Of a stretch of DNA of 64,000 nucleotides, positions 23,233 to 34,545 are shown piece by piece. The notes beneath the pieces were generated by a model. It did not search any database, had not been told where the DNA came from, and saw nothing but the letters and a program-made list of their open reading frames with translations. Numbering within the stretch: the stretch's first letter is position 1; the number at the start of each line of letters is the position of its first letter. The stretch lies in assembly GCA_032622095.1 (NCBI GenBank), contig CP136065.1:99145343-99209342 (forward strand), given 5' to 3'. The stretch is from Siphonodentalium dalli. Its lineage: Eukaryota; Mollusca; Scaphopoda; Gadilida; Siphonodentaliidae. A program made the position numbers and the translations under genes.

Positions 23233-24251
23233 CCAGTCTGGAGTAAACTACATACCCACATATAAAAAATAGTGGGTCTGACGACCTTTCGTTCAGTTTT
23301 CATTTCCCAAACCCGGGATTCCTTGTAATTACCGCCAATCAAAACTTAGCTCCAAGAAATGTGTGCCCCAATAAAAAACTAGTAACATGTCACGTGCTCT
23401 CGGTATGGAAATTCCGAAGGTGTGGCTAAATGTTGTTAAAATAGTATCCATGACGTCATGTTATACCGGAAGAGAAATTCACAAATCGACAAATAAAGTA
23501 GATTGTTGACGAGCGGTCGAAAGTTTAAAATCAAGAATCACCGGAATTTGGATTGCAGGCAACTGTAATTAGGGTACAACTGGCCAATCTTTGGAGCTAA
23601 TAATACGGCTGTGTAAGGTCGGGAGGGTTTCGGTGTGGTTGGTGGTAGAATTGTGTTGCTCTACGCTCGTTTTGGCTGCGGTGGTACTACTGCCGGTACT
23701 GGGGAACTGATAGATGACATAGATCGTTTTGTTATGTCATTTAACTTTTTTTTAGTTCTGTAGTTGTTTTGGCAAATAGTCCCGACATTCATGTATTTTT
23801 GATTTGTGGCCGTTGATTTGTGTTATTTTTTGACAACATGGGCGACAAATCGCCTGGCCAATCTAAAAAATAATTCGTTCCGAGTACAAGAGATCCACAG
23901 ACATTTTTTATAATTTCAAGAAGATCTGTGTCTTAGTTATTGTACAAATTATTTTGGATCCCGGAAGCTAGCTGTTTCCCGTTATTGTCAGTAAAACAAC
24001 CGCCGAACGAAAAGTCACAAACCCTGCAACTATTAATTCCGATTCTTAGAATCGGCTTCACATGGTTGAAGCGGCCATGACGGTACTGGCACGTGACCAT
24101 GTTTACGCCTGTCAATCAACTAATTTCAGATTTATATTTAGTGCGGTGTGACGTAATTTGGGGGAAGCCCACAACCGTTCAGAAATGAAAAGTTGATGGG
24201 AATGCAATAGACTCAGTATCAGTATGAATCTGAGTGTATGTTTACATAGAC
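23233..24251. mobile_element. Roughly 1-kb non-autonomous DNA transposon inserted in the LINE
   Basis: The LINE endonuclease frame stops matching at GTTCCCACCA (24252-24261) and resumes at an identical GTTCCCACCA (23223-23232). Removing the interval plus one copy restores a continuous frame across the junction. The insert ends are imperfect inverted repeats: CCAGTCTGGAGTAAACTACA at the left, and a right end whose complement reads CCAGTCTATGTAAACATAC. Because the terminal bases overlap the duplicated target, the duplication could be 7 to 10 bp. No transposase ORF is present. An 8-9 bp duplication would suit hAT, P or Mutator-like groups, but none is proven. Confidence 0.8.
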
Positions 24252-24969
24252 TGGTGGGAACCGTAATGACATTTTTCATACTGAAACCATTTGTTATTTG
24301 TTTGATCTTCGAGGAGCTGTCCAAAAAATTGGAATTAAAATCGCCAGTGATGACTACATTTTCTGAATTATCAAGTGCGTCAGAAATTTTGGATTCAAGT
24401 AGTTCCCAATAATTTGTGGCACAGAAATCTTCAGATCTATATGATACCCCGAGTATTATGCGGGTTTTTCTAGAGTGGATTTCAAACCATAGACACGATG
24501 AGTCGAATTCTAGTTCAGTTTTCCGATTGAAAATGAGATGATCAGCAAACATTACGCAAATGCCCCCTCCATTAGAGTCACGGTCTTTGCGGATGGGAGA
24601 ACTATATCCAGGGATTTCTAGCTGGTTTGATGGGTATGACGGGTCAAGGTGGGTTTCCGTAAAACATAACACATCATACTCGTTTATTAAGTCTGCAATT
24701 TTTCCTAATTTATTACGGATACTGCGCACGTTGTAATGAAAAATGGAAATTATGTTGTTGACTGTCGATAGCGGAGGCCCAGGGTTAATTTCAATATCTC
24801 CTGATAACATTAATATTAAAAGAGTAAACATAAATATATATCTAGGACTCAATAGACTGAAAGCTCCAAAATTCAGACTGCCGTTTTTTGCAGTTTTGAT
24901 ATGTGACTTTCTTTTTGCTGAATCGAAGATACCAATAGCTGCCCTATACTGATTCAGAACACACGTCAT
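24252..24969 (-). pseudogene. LINE 5' part: 2A-like leader and APE endonuclease
   Basis: Starts at ATG 24969. About 50 residues with a hydrophobic stretch (IFMFTLLILMLSG) precede DIEINPGP at 24775-24798, which fits the DxExNPGP consensus of 2A ribosome-skipping peptides. Endonuclease landmarks follow: FHYNVRSIRNK (Asn), CFTETH (Glu), GGGICVMFADH, GVSYRS and VVITGDFNSN (Asp/Asn). The LINE frame runs to NVITVPT, where the inserted transposon begins. The translated continuation to 24112 is transposon sequence, not LINE. In known 2A-bearing LINEs the motif separates a short N-terminal product from the catalytic polyprotein; whether it works here is inference. Confidence 0.85.
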
Positions 24970-24990
24970 TTTTCAGACGGTGGTTCGAAA

Positions 24991-26230
24991 CCAGGATAGG
25001 GCAGGAACTGGACTTCGACTCTGCAAACGTTATAATACTGATATGAATATATTTTGGCAATCCACAAATGGACCAAGGGGTATGGTGCTTGATCTGAAAA
25101 TGTTTAGAAAAGGTTTGGAAATTGGAATCAATGGTTCGAATTTGTGCAGATATGTAGGAAGTATTAAATAAAGAAAACATAATGAAGGCATAGAATATGA
25201 AGCAAATATATACATAATGATGATGGATGATGGTATTCGGCATGATAATTTCATCGCGATTTGTTTTCGGCCTGCAACGGGTATTTTGTTTGGATTAATT
25301 TTGACAACAATATCATAAATGTATAATAAATTTGTCCATTTGCTATCAAAGGTCAGGGGAGAAAACAGCTGAAACGGACACGCACAACCACCGCGGACGT
25401 AGTATATCCTCGCAAATATCGTCATTGAAGAAACTTAGATTGATATTTAATGTCGTGATGTGCGAGGTAGCTTTCGGGATAATGTATTTACACATATATA
25501 TATACCATCAAAAGGGTAGAGATCTTGTGTCGGTCCGGTCATCCATATAGTGGTTTCTACTTTATACCATCTTGTCTTTATTTGGTCAGATTTGAAATGA
25601 TCAATTAGAAAGAAAAAAAATAGTCAGGAGAGATATCTTATTCACCGTAGATTTCCCCCTTTCATATAGATTGACAACGTTCGATAGGAAATTAATGTCA
25701 TCACGGTCTACCATACTACGTTTAACAGATTGAATTGTTTTGATTCGAATTTAATAGCGCGTGAAAAGTCACAGGATCGTGAACTGCGGGCAGTATGGTT
25801 TAGTTAAGATTAGTGTAGGTCGCGAAGACCCGGCTTGTCGCATCAGCTGAAATTCTCCCCCAATGATTATATGGGGACGTTTTCTAGGACAGTGTAAATG
25901 TGATCGTGTTGCTAACATTTCTATTCTTGTGCTGGGAGCGATTCATTCATTAACTGTATTTTCGTAAAGAGAAATGTGAGAAAGTTGTTGCGGCGAAATC
26001 ACGGATTGGACAGGATTGGATTGCATTTGCAGGTACACAAATGGTATATGATACTATATCATAATGATTTTATCTGGTAATTCCACACGTGTATTGTTTG
26101 TTTTGTTTTGTTTTTTATGGTGAGATCAATCCGAAATACCCGACAGGGACGTAGAGTTCCGGGGGGGGGGGGCAGAATTTAATAAAGTAAGTTGACATTC
26201 TTGAATATTTTCATTTTATCATGTTCGGGA
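24991..26230. other. LINE 5' flank and unannotated sequence
   Basis: Possibly LINE 5' UTR near 24970-25240. GGTTCGAAACC at 24977-24987 resembles a pol III B box, but no A box or tRNA fold was seen. A poly-G run is at 26160-26172. No gene. Confidence 0.35.
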
Positions 26231-26306
26231 CTGAGCTAGATCATGCCATGAATCTCTACTCTGGGCATCAGCCAGAGCAGAGATTCATGGCATGATCCAG
26301 GGCTGA
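26231..26306. mobile_element. Compact hairpin MITE, ATCATGCCATGAATCTCT family
   Basis: Arms of about 33 bp (CTAGATCATGCCATGAATCT with CTACTCTGG, and its near complement) surround a very short loop. Related half sequences occur at 7550-7607 and 51978-52035. Confidence 0.8.
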
Positions 26307-26639
26307 GCCTGGGGTCCCAATTTAAATTTTTTGACAAACCAGGATTACTAGTACCATGTCATTATGAATTGGAATGGCATTGGGGAGGGGTGGTCAAACA
26401 GTTCTCTTTTATATTACACATAAGGTTTTTTATTTTATTGAGTGATGACTAATGTCTTGTTTTTGTTTATTTAAACTTTAGTTTGAGGCTAAGCATTTTT
26501 AATTTCCATAACTATATATAGTTATAGTTAACAAATATTAATTTATTATTGTTTATTATTGTTATTATTATTATTATTAATTTTGATTTTTTATTACCGG
26601 AATATATTTATTTTTTTTTTTGTATTTTTTTTTGTGGGA

Positions 26640-26995
26640 AATTCAGTGATTTTCCAGAATCATTGCAATTTGGAACAACTGTTTGACCTCCCCTTCGCAA
26701 GACATACATGAGGTTAATATGATAATTGATATAATTTTATCATTTTGGAAGACAAAAACAGGGTTGTTAGCATTTAAATGTCAAATTCATAGTTGAAGAA
26801 ATAAAAAGAGAAAACAATAATAAATAAAAAATCAGGATTCTTCCAAAATTGTTGCAATTAAGAATGACAGTTTGACCTCCCCTTCCCAATATATACATGA
26901 AATTAATATGGTAATTGATATAATTTTAACATTTTGCAAGGCAGAAACAAGACTATTATCATTTGAGTATCAAATTAATAGTGGTAGGTTCAGTA
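26640..26995. repeat. Local duplication, about 180-bp unit
   Basis: About 26650-26800 and 26830-26990 share TTCCANAATNNTTGCAATT, then CAGTTTGACCTCCCCTTC, TACATGANNTTAATATG, AATTGATATAATTTTA and a similar end. Non-coding. Confidence 0.7.
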
Positions 26996-27767
26996 GGCTA
27001 TACATACTACAGTGCCACTGGAGTGTAAAGCCAATTAATAAGGATTTGTGGCACATTTAGGCCTTTTTCAGCCTGGTTCATAATACATGTACATATGGTA
27101 ATAGAGATTACTAATAGTTCATAATTTGAGGCGAATCCTGTGCTCCAGTTTTCAATTTAGGGAGGTTCAACTATGAGAAGTGTAATAGCATTTATTTAGT
27201 GCTTACTAATACTGGTACGAGTGCATTGAGCGGTTGGATTATTTGTACCAATGTGAGCTGTGCCCCTTTGAAAATTTATGTGGTGTAGAATAGTTGACAT
27301 ATCTGAAATGAGATTTATGACGGGTGAGGTGGGTCACAGGGTTATACTTTTAAGCAACCGCCCATGGAAAGGGTACCCCCACACAAGTCTCGGGAGCCAA
27401 GATAAAGATAATATAACATAACATGTACATGTACATGTAAATATACAAATTATCTGGAGTCTTGTTTTATTCAGGCTGTAGTCGATATGGTGTTTTACCT
27501 TTATACAGTGGATTTGTAAAGTTGAGTCCACTCAAAAGAAGATAATGTTGTCAGAATGTTAGCTGCTTTGATTAATGGGAATTGCGGTACCAGAGACCTA
27601 CAATCAAATACCACACAAAGGGTCCTCCCTTCCAAGAATAAGTCAACTATCTCTGTATTTTGTCAATAGTTAGTTATAGTCAGTTTCATACTAGTCGACA
27701 AGTCGTATAGGGGATAACAAGTACATGCATTAAAGGGTGAGGGAAAAAAACTCATAATTCATTACTA
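26996..27767. other. No gene seen
   Basis: Low-complexity AT-rich sequence without a supported feature, apart from a short ACATGT run near 27420-27438. Confidence 0.35.
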
Positions 27768-28035
27768 TTAACCCTCTCATGACGGGAGCTGCTCTGGTGC
27801 AGCATTTGATATCCTGTGCCAGTGCACTCCCTCACACATGCAAGTCTCCATCTGGGAGCCCCGCACATATAAGAGAATGCCCCGGCTTACAAGGTCAAGG
27901 TAAAATAGAGATTACAGATTTGGCCAATGTCTTCTCACACATTTGCAAGACTCCCCATGAGAGACCCGCATATATATGAGAATGCACTGGCACAAGGTTT
28001 TCACAGAATTACAGGAAGCCACACTCATGGAAGGG
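27768..28035. mobile_element. TTAACCCT-ended MITE, same family as the 4.5-kb foldback element
   Basis: Begins TTAACCCTCTCATGACGGGA and ends CACTCATGGAAGGGT, a short imperfect inverted terminus. Internally it has two degenerate copies of the ATGCAAGTCTCCATCTGGGA..CGCATATAAGAGAATGC motif that also occurs at 43960-44020 and 48260-48310. The right TTAA is not preserved. A TTAA target and CCCT end are hallmarks of piggyBac-type elements. Confidence 0.6.
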
Positions 28036-28429
28036 TCAAGATAGTAATGTCTAATTTACCATGTCTGGCTGTTGAGATTTTTATTTAATTATTATTATTA
28101 TTTTATTTTTTTTCCACCCCCCCCCCTTCCTCCTTCACTGCAAATAATCGACACCAGTGACCTAAACATTTGTCTTACCCGCTATACCTGTCTGGTTCAT
28201 TGGTAACTGACTGGCTGTTTCTCCCAGTCCCCGAATAGACCTAAGTCAAGAAATGGAATAGTTTAATGTTTCAATCTGTGGTTCATGCATGTATACTATT
28301 CAACATGACCAGACAGTAGTTTCAAGCCTCAGGCAGTGTATGCATTTAGAGTATGTTATGTTATTTTAATAATTATTGTTTAGTTATGTTTTTGTTTTTG
28401 TTTTTTTTTGTTTTTTTTTAACCACTTTT

Positions 28430-31135
28430 TGGGTTCGACCAAGATAGATTTCAATTAAATGTATAATCTGACAGCTCATTTGAGCAGTTGAGTCCAATTA
28501 ATGTTATGTTTTTTCTTTCCTTTTTTGGGTTTGACCCAGATAGATTTCAATTAATTGTATACTAGTTATCTGACAGTTCATTTGAGCAGATACTAGTCTA
28601 GCATATTGCTGCATTTCTGTTTGTATGCAAACACTATATGGGGCTATAAAACACCAGCAGAGATTCCAGCTATTGGCAGTCTAATGACTATACAAGTATA
28701 CAAAATGCAAATCCAGAATATAGTGCTTTACACGATACTCTCATGTATGGCCGACACCAAGGTGTCACAGTACTTAAATGTTGTACTGTATAGTCAGCAT
28801 ATTTTTGAAGTGAGCATTGTTACATGTGACTATATCAGGACAGTTAAGCAACCTTGAGCTGAAATAGAATTTAGATCATAACATAAATGTGAGTTGATAC
28901 ATGCATGCATCAGTGTTGAGGTTAATGTCGTATAAGAGCTTGCTCACATTTTTACTTACTGCCAATTTGTTGGTTTTCACATCTCTGCAAACAGCTTTTA
29001 TATATAATGATTTTGATTTCTAGGTTGTTAATTAAAAGTATAAATTTTTGACCAATTAAAGCATTTACTTCGCTTGGGGGAGGGGGATTACAATATTGGA
29101 CATTTATAAGTGCCAGTACACATGTGCATGCATGTATCATAAAACACATAAGGTAATTATGAAGGTAATAGTGGATGTAATTTACATTGATGCATATTGA
29201 AAGTTGATAAGGCAACAACAATTTAATAGCGTGGTTTTGAACTTTGGGTTGAAAAAAGGTAGATGGAGGATTTCAGAAGATATTTGAATATGATTAAGTT
29301 TAAGTTATACTCAAATTATAAAGATAACTTAAGGTATTTGAATTTCATTCTATAGAACTGTATAAATAATGAAAGGATCGAAGGCAAAACAAAAGAGATA
29401 ATGTTGCTTGTAATAATTTTCTTCACCACTATGACCGCATACTTCATATTTTAATCAGTGTGGACATAAACCAATCCTATAAATTTAAAAAAAAAAAAAT
29501 TTAATATAATATATATCTATATTGAGGAAAACATTGGAAGGGTTCATAACCAGGTCATCAAATTGCTGTTGCTTAAGTGTTGTGAACATCAAGTTACATT
29601 ATTTTCAGTACATAATTCTTTTGCACCAGGAAATTTCAGACAGGAAAATATTCTTTGTCGCTGCTTCCCTTTACGGTTGATTCATTTATATAGGGCCAAA
29701 ATAAAATATATGCAAGTTTCCGGCGACCTGCCCTAAACTGAATAGTGTGCCAAGAACTTATTTTCTTAGTGTTTCTTTTTTATTGCTGAAAATGTTTTTT
29801 TTTTCTCCTTTTTTAGGTTTGACCCAGATAGATTTCAATTAATTGTATACAAGTAATCTGACAGTTCATTTGAGCAGATACTAGTCTAGCATAAGTTGCA
29901 TTTCTGTTTGTATGCAAACACTATATGGGGCTATAAAACACCAGCAAAGATTCCAGCTGTTGGCAGTCTAATGACTATACAAGTATACAAAATGCAAATC
30001 CAGAATATAGTGCTTTACACGATACTCTCATGTATGGCAGACACCAAGGTGTCACAGTACTTAAATGTTGTACTGTATAGTCAGCATATTTTTGAAGTGA
30101 GCATTGTTACATGTGACTATATCAGGACAGTTAAGCAACCTTGAGCTGAAATAGAATTTAGATCATAACATAAATGTGAGTTGATACATGCATGCATCAG
30201 TGCTGAGGTTTATTCTGTATAATAGCTTGTTCACATTTTTTCTTACTGCCAATTTGTTGCTTTTCACATCTCTGCAAACAGCTTTTATAAATAATGATTT
30301 TGGTTTCTAGATTATTAATTAAAAGTTTAAATTTTTGACCAATTAAAGCATTTACTCCTCTTGGGGAGGGGGATTACAATATTGGACATTTATAAGTGCC
30401 AGTACACATGTGCATGCATGTATCATAAAACACATAAGGTAATTATGAAGGTAATAGTGGATGTAATTTACATTGATGCATTTTGGAAGTTGATAAGGCA
30501 ACAACAATCTAATAGCGTGGTTTATGAACATTTGGGTTGAAAAAAGGTAGATGGAGGATTTCAGAAGATATTTGAATATGATTAAGTTTAGGTTATACTC
30601 AAATTATGAAGTTAACTTAAGGTATTTGAATTTCATTCTATAGAACTGTATAAATAATGAAAGGATCGAAGGCAAAAACAAGAGATAATGTTGCCTAAAA
30701 TAATTTTCTTCACCACTATGACCGTATACTTCATATTTTAATCAGTGTGGACATAAATAAACCAATCCTATAAAAAAAATTATTTTGTTTTGTTTATATA
30801 TATGTACATATACATACATACACATGTGACATACACATATACACATATACATACATATATACATATATACATATACACACATATACATACATTGAGGAAA
30901 ACGTTGGAAGGGTTCATAACCAGGTCATCAAATTGCTGTTGCTTAAGTGTTGTGAAAATCAAGTTATATTATTTTCAGTACATACTTTTGCACCAAGAAA
31001 TTTCAGACAGGAAAATATTCTTTGTCGCTGCTTCCCTTTGCGGTTGATTCATTTATATAGGACCAAAATAAAATATATGCATGTTTCCGGCGACCTGCCC
31101 TAAACGGAATAGTGTGCCAAAAACTTATTTTCTTA
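28430..31135. repeat. Large tandem duplication, unit about 1.29 kb
   Basis: Copy A (about 28512-29760) and copy B (about 29800-31135) align almost throughout with high identity, for example GTATGCAAACACTATATGGG at 28620 and 29907 and GTTTCCGGCGACCTGCCCTA near 29715 and 31083. A third partial start is at 28430-28495. Copy B carries an extra microsatellite of roughly 90 bp at 30797-30893 exactly where copy A has a short AT run (29500-29522). An 83-codon frame is shared by both copies but lacks an ATG start, and the copies differ in and around it without clear constraint. Confidence 0.9.
30797..30893. repeat. (TATACA)n-type microsatellite, expanded in one duplicate only
   Basis: Alternating TATA and CACA tracts absent from the equivalent site of the other tandem copy. 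Confidence 0.9.
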
Positions 31136-31532
31136 GTATTGCTTTATTTATATTGATAAAAATTTCTATGTCTTGCAAACTGTTATGTATGCATTTCATT
31201 TAAATTTCTATAGCGGTACACAATATAATTTCTAAATTAATGGGGTTTATTATTTTAGTTTGCAGGTTCTTTTGCAATATGACATGAAGAATAAAATTAA
31301 AATGAAGGTTCGCCTGACTGCCCGTTACCAAAACATGCATTCATTTTAATTTTGGTCCAACTAAAATTTTGACATAGCTGGGGTACCATTCAATTTTACA
31401 ATGGGATGTCACATACTATTATACCGGCTGATCTGTGAGCATTTGATTAGAATTATTTTTGGATTGCTAAGTATAATTCGTAAAAAACATTCTAGCTTAG
31501 GGCTATGATATAGATATATGAAATTAAATTTT

Positions 31533-32540
31533 CCTTAGGTATTAGTAGGTTTTAAAGATGTATTTATAAATGCATTTATGTTCAAGATGACTGATATCAA
31601 ATGCTTGGCACGATTGGACATTTCATATGATGAATACAGCAAACAAATGTTCAATTCTTATTGAAATGTCATCTTATAACTTGGATTTGTTTGAATTCAG
31701 TTAAATCAGTTTCTCAAAATTGGAGCGTTAAGGAAGAATTGGATCGGTGGAAATGTTTTTTGGGACTCAAACATTCAATGGGAAAGTTTAGCTATTTCCT
31801 TAGGTATTAGTAGGTTTTAAAGATGTATTTATAAATGGGTAAAGGGGCATTTATGTTCAAGATGACTGATATCAAATGCTTGGCACGATTGGACATTTCA
31901 TATGATGAATACAGCAAACAAATGTTCAATTCTTATTGAAATGTCATCTTATAACTTGGATTTGTTTGAATTCAGACAAATCAGTTTCTCAAAATTGGAG
32001 CGTTAAGGAAGAATTGGATCGGTGGAAATGTTTTTTGGGACTCAAACATTCAATGGGAAAGTTTAGCTATTTCCTTAGGTATTAGTAGGTTTTAAAGATG
32101 TATTTATAAATGGGTAAAGGGGAATTTATGTTCAAGATGACTGATATCGAATGCTTGGCACGATTGGACATTTAATATGATAAATACAGCAAACAAATGT
32201 TCAATTCTTATTGGAATGTCATCTTATAACTTGGATTTGTTTGAATTCAGTTAAATCAGTTTCTCAAAATTGGAGCGTTAAGGAAGAATTGGATCGGTGG
32301 AAATGTTTATTGGGACTCAAACATTCAATGGGAAAGTTTGGCTATTGTCAGACTGTGGAGTGGGGAATCTGTCTCGGATGATATTTTAGAGGGATTTAAA
32401 TGTCTAAAATTTGGAGCGTTATGGAAGAATTGAATCGGTGGAAATGCATAATGGGACTCAAAACATTCATTGGGAAATTTGCCTATTGTCAGACTGTGGG
32501 GTGGGGTAACTGTCTCAGATGACATTTTAGAGGGGAATTA
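31533..32540. repeat. Triplicated unit of about 270 bp plus partial fourth copy
   Basis: Units start at CCTTAGGTATTAGTAGGTTT at 31533, 31798 and 32073, each running to GGACTCAAACATTCAATGGG. They are nearly identical, so they are recent. A more diverged fourth part at 32400-32480 keeps TTGGAGCGTTATGGAAGAAT. The following GCTATTGTCAGACTGTGG block is itself duplicated (32341 and 32484). No ORF. Confidence 0.9.
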
Positions 32541-32826
32541 TCTTATTTTGGCTTTGGTTAGTAACGAGATCAGTGATAAGGTCTAAAATAAAATGAATCC
32601 ATGCCTATGTCAAACTCTGATAAGGTGCTGTTGGCAGAGGCAAGGATTCTCTTTTTATTTTTTATTTTTTTATTTTTTTTATAGCCAATATACTTGTGTA
32701 TTTTGGATATACTTTAATTAGTTAGTTGGGATTGACACAATATCATGTACATATTATTGGATGTTTCTAAATGATAGTATAGGAGGGTAGGTCAATGGAT
32801 AATATGGACAAGCAAAAGTAATATGT

Positions 32827-34332
32827 TTACACAAGCTTGAGGGACTTTGCCTCTTCAAGCGAATTCACTTTAAGAGGCCTGGCAGACTCAGTTTTCTTGG
32901 CAAAGATGTTCCCTCGAATTGTCCAGTAAGAATTCAGTTTCTTGTCCTTCTTTAGGGTGGCTAGCTCCCTGACTATATCATTTCTGGCCTTTGTTAGATC
33001 CTCTGTGATATAGATTTTACTCTGACCTTTCAACAATTTCTTGCTGTCAAAGACTGCTTTGCGAGCATACCAATTGTCAAAACGCACTATCATATTGCAG
33101 GACTTGGATGTTTTGTTTGACATCCTCTTGGGGTTCCTTGATTCATTTTCATTAGCACTAGCTGCTCCCTTCGATACTGTTTGTTGGGACTCAAAGACAG
33201 TGTCCACTTTCCTCAGAGGAATCAGAGGAGTTTCAGGCACTGTGGATATACCCCCTAGGGGGTGAGCATTAGAAATATCTCTGGGGTGGAGTTTGACATG
33301 CAGGAAATGTTCACAGATGTCCCTGATTACTCCCTTTGCATCAATGTTACGGGGGTCAGAAATGTCTTCTGGGACTGGTACATTGTGGAAGTGAAGGCAG
33401 TTTATTCTGCTATACATTTCACCTTTCTCTACCTCGGTATCGGTGTACTTCATGGCCTCTTTGAATTTATTTTCGACTAGTTCCTTTACCCATTCAGTAT
33501 TAGGAGAATCAGTACTAGTATGGACTGCATTGGAATTTTGCTTTGTCAGTTCTGTTAGCTTTTCATTTTCTCCTTTTAGTTGGATCACTTCAGTTTTTAA
33601 TGATTCAATTTCTTGTTTCATTGTTAACATACCATTTTTGACTGTTTTAACTTCTTCCTGTGTATTTGTTATGCTGGTCTTTACAGTTTCTTCAATAGTT
33701 CTGTTCATGGTGGAGAACATTTCAGTCAAGATTTTCATTTGGTTGCCTAAGGTCTGGAATTCTTCCTTCATGCACGTGCTTATCTGGTCCTTAATTGTTC
33801 GGTTGATGTGCTCATCTAGGGAATCTTCATCAGTAACTGGTGCTCTGCGTCTTTTATTCCTTTCTCTTGCTCGAAAGGAGCGCATTGACACAGAGGCAGA
33901 ATTAAATTTGGAACTGAAGCTGATAGTAGAGCAGAGAGGTGAGTCTTGTGGAGTTGGGTTAAGACTGGAGTACTGACTGGAGTGTGCATCAGACAGAAAG
34001 TTCATGTTGAGATTATGCTGTCCAGGAAAAATAGAATTCTTGGCAGGGGTCACAGGCAGAGATTGACTTGCAGAAATATCATAATGTATATCAGCTACAG
34101 TGTTTATTGCTTCCATGATGTTATCAGATTGTGAAGATGATTCAACAGGCTGGATGCTTGCATCATTTTCAGACATTGAGATCACATCTGTCTGTTTTAC
34201 ATTTGATGAAAGTATTACATTATTATTTGTTGAATGACTTTTGCTTTCATCAGTCTTTTCAGAAACACCGTTTTCCTGTGAGTTATTGATCGAATTTACT
34301 TTGGTTGTTTGAACTTCACCGACGTCCGCCAT
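32827..34332 (-). CDS. Intact LINE ORF1-like nucleic-acid-binding protein, no adjacent ORF2
   Basis: An uninterrupted 501-codon frame starts at ATG 34332 in a good context (AAAATGGCGGAC) and ends at 32827. The frame stays open upstream but has no ATG there. Residues 1-190 are polar, Ser/Asn/Thr-rich and low-complexity, with a basic patch RARERNKRRR. Residues about 190-285 look like a coiled coil (MKQEIESLKTEVIQLKGENE). An RRM-like segment with INCLHFHNVP follows. The C-terminal domain reads MIVRFDNWYARKAVFD, KIYITEDLTKARNDIV and SYWTIRGNIFAKK, the pattern of L1/Tx1-type ORF1 proteins, which trimerise and bind LINE RNA. No reverse transcriptase lies downstream on this strand. The copy may be an orphan ORF1 or a domesticated gene; the intact length in a region of broken LINEs is notable. 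Confidence 0.8.
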   Translation of the reverse strand: MADVGEVQTTKVNSINNSQENGVSEKTDESKSHSTNNNVILSSNVKQTDVISMSENDASIQPVESSSQSDNIMEAINTVADIHYDISASQSLPVTPAKNSIFPGQHNLNMNFLSDAHSSQYSSLNPTPQDSPLCSTISFSSKFNSASVSMRSFRARERNKRRRAPVTDEDSLDEHINRTIKDQISTCMKEEFQTLGNQMKILTEMFSTMNRTIEETVKTSITNTQEEVKTVKNGMLTMKQEIESLKTEVIQLKGENEKLTELTKQNSNAVHTSTDSPNTEWVKELVENKFKEAMKYTDTEVEKGEMYSRINCLHFHNVPVPEDISDPRNIDAKGVIRDICEHFLHVKLHPRDISNAHPLGGISTVPETPLIPLRKVDTVFESQQTVSKGAASANENESRNPKRMSNKTSKSCNMIVRFDNWYARKAVFDSKKLLKGQSKIYITEDLTKARNDIVRELATLKKDKKLNSYWTIRGNIFAKKTESARPLKVNSLEEAKSLKLV

Positions 34333-34545
34333 TTTGGGCCGAAATTTTGTACAGTTGGAGCCAAGTATAAAACGATTCAAATTAAGAAAATGTCAAGTTA
34401 TCAAATGGAACAAACTTCTCTTACAAGTCTATGCATATATATGCTGCATGTTTAACGATTGTGTCTTCTTAGAAGCTTCCCTCTTCCCTCTTCAAAAAAT
34501 ACGCGGAGCGAAAATTAGGCGTCTACTCCTTTGCCGCCATCTTGC
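34325..34545 (-). promoter_or_regulatory. YY1-like motifs upstream of the ORF1-like gene
   Basis: The minus strand carries GCAAGATGGCGGC at 34533-34545, a close match to the YY1 consensus, and AAAATGGCGGAC over the start codon. YY1 sites sit at the start of some mammalian L1 5' UTRs and many TATA-less promoters. A promoter role here is inference. Confidence 0.4.

Larger units (their letters stand above)
20386..24990 (-). mobile_element. Non-LTR retrotransposon with 2A-like motif (jockey/CR1/L2-like), interrupted
   Basis: One minus-strand LINE contains, 5' to 3', a 2A-like leader, an APE endonuclease, a linker and a reverse transcriptase with a Cys/His tail. It is broken by a DNA transposon insertion at 23223-24261 and by a frameshift near 22180. 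The boundaries are approximate: the 5' UTR start is unknown, and the 3' end probably lies near the microsatellite at 20385. Plus-strand ORFs over this interval are antisense shadows. Clade assignment within the jockey/CR1/L2 group cannot be settled by eye. Confidence 0.9.

Noticed and set aside
24112-24251. C-terminal extension of the LINE endonuclease ORF
   Set aside because: This part is read-through into the inserted DNA transposon; the true LINE continuation lies at 23232 and below.
24977-24987. B-box-like GGTTCGAAACC as part of a tRNA or SINE
   Set aside because: No A box, acceptor stem or cloverleaf could be drawn around it.
28606-30144. 83-codon ORF conserved in two tandem copies as a gene
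   Set aside because: It lacks an ATG start, and its similarity is explained by the recent 1.29-kb duplication covering far more than the ORF.
33443-33976. 177-codon plus ORF
   Set aside because: It is antisense to the intact ORF1-like gene.
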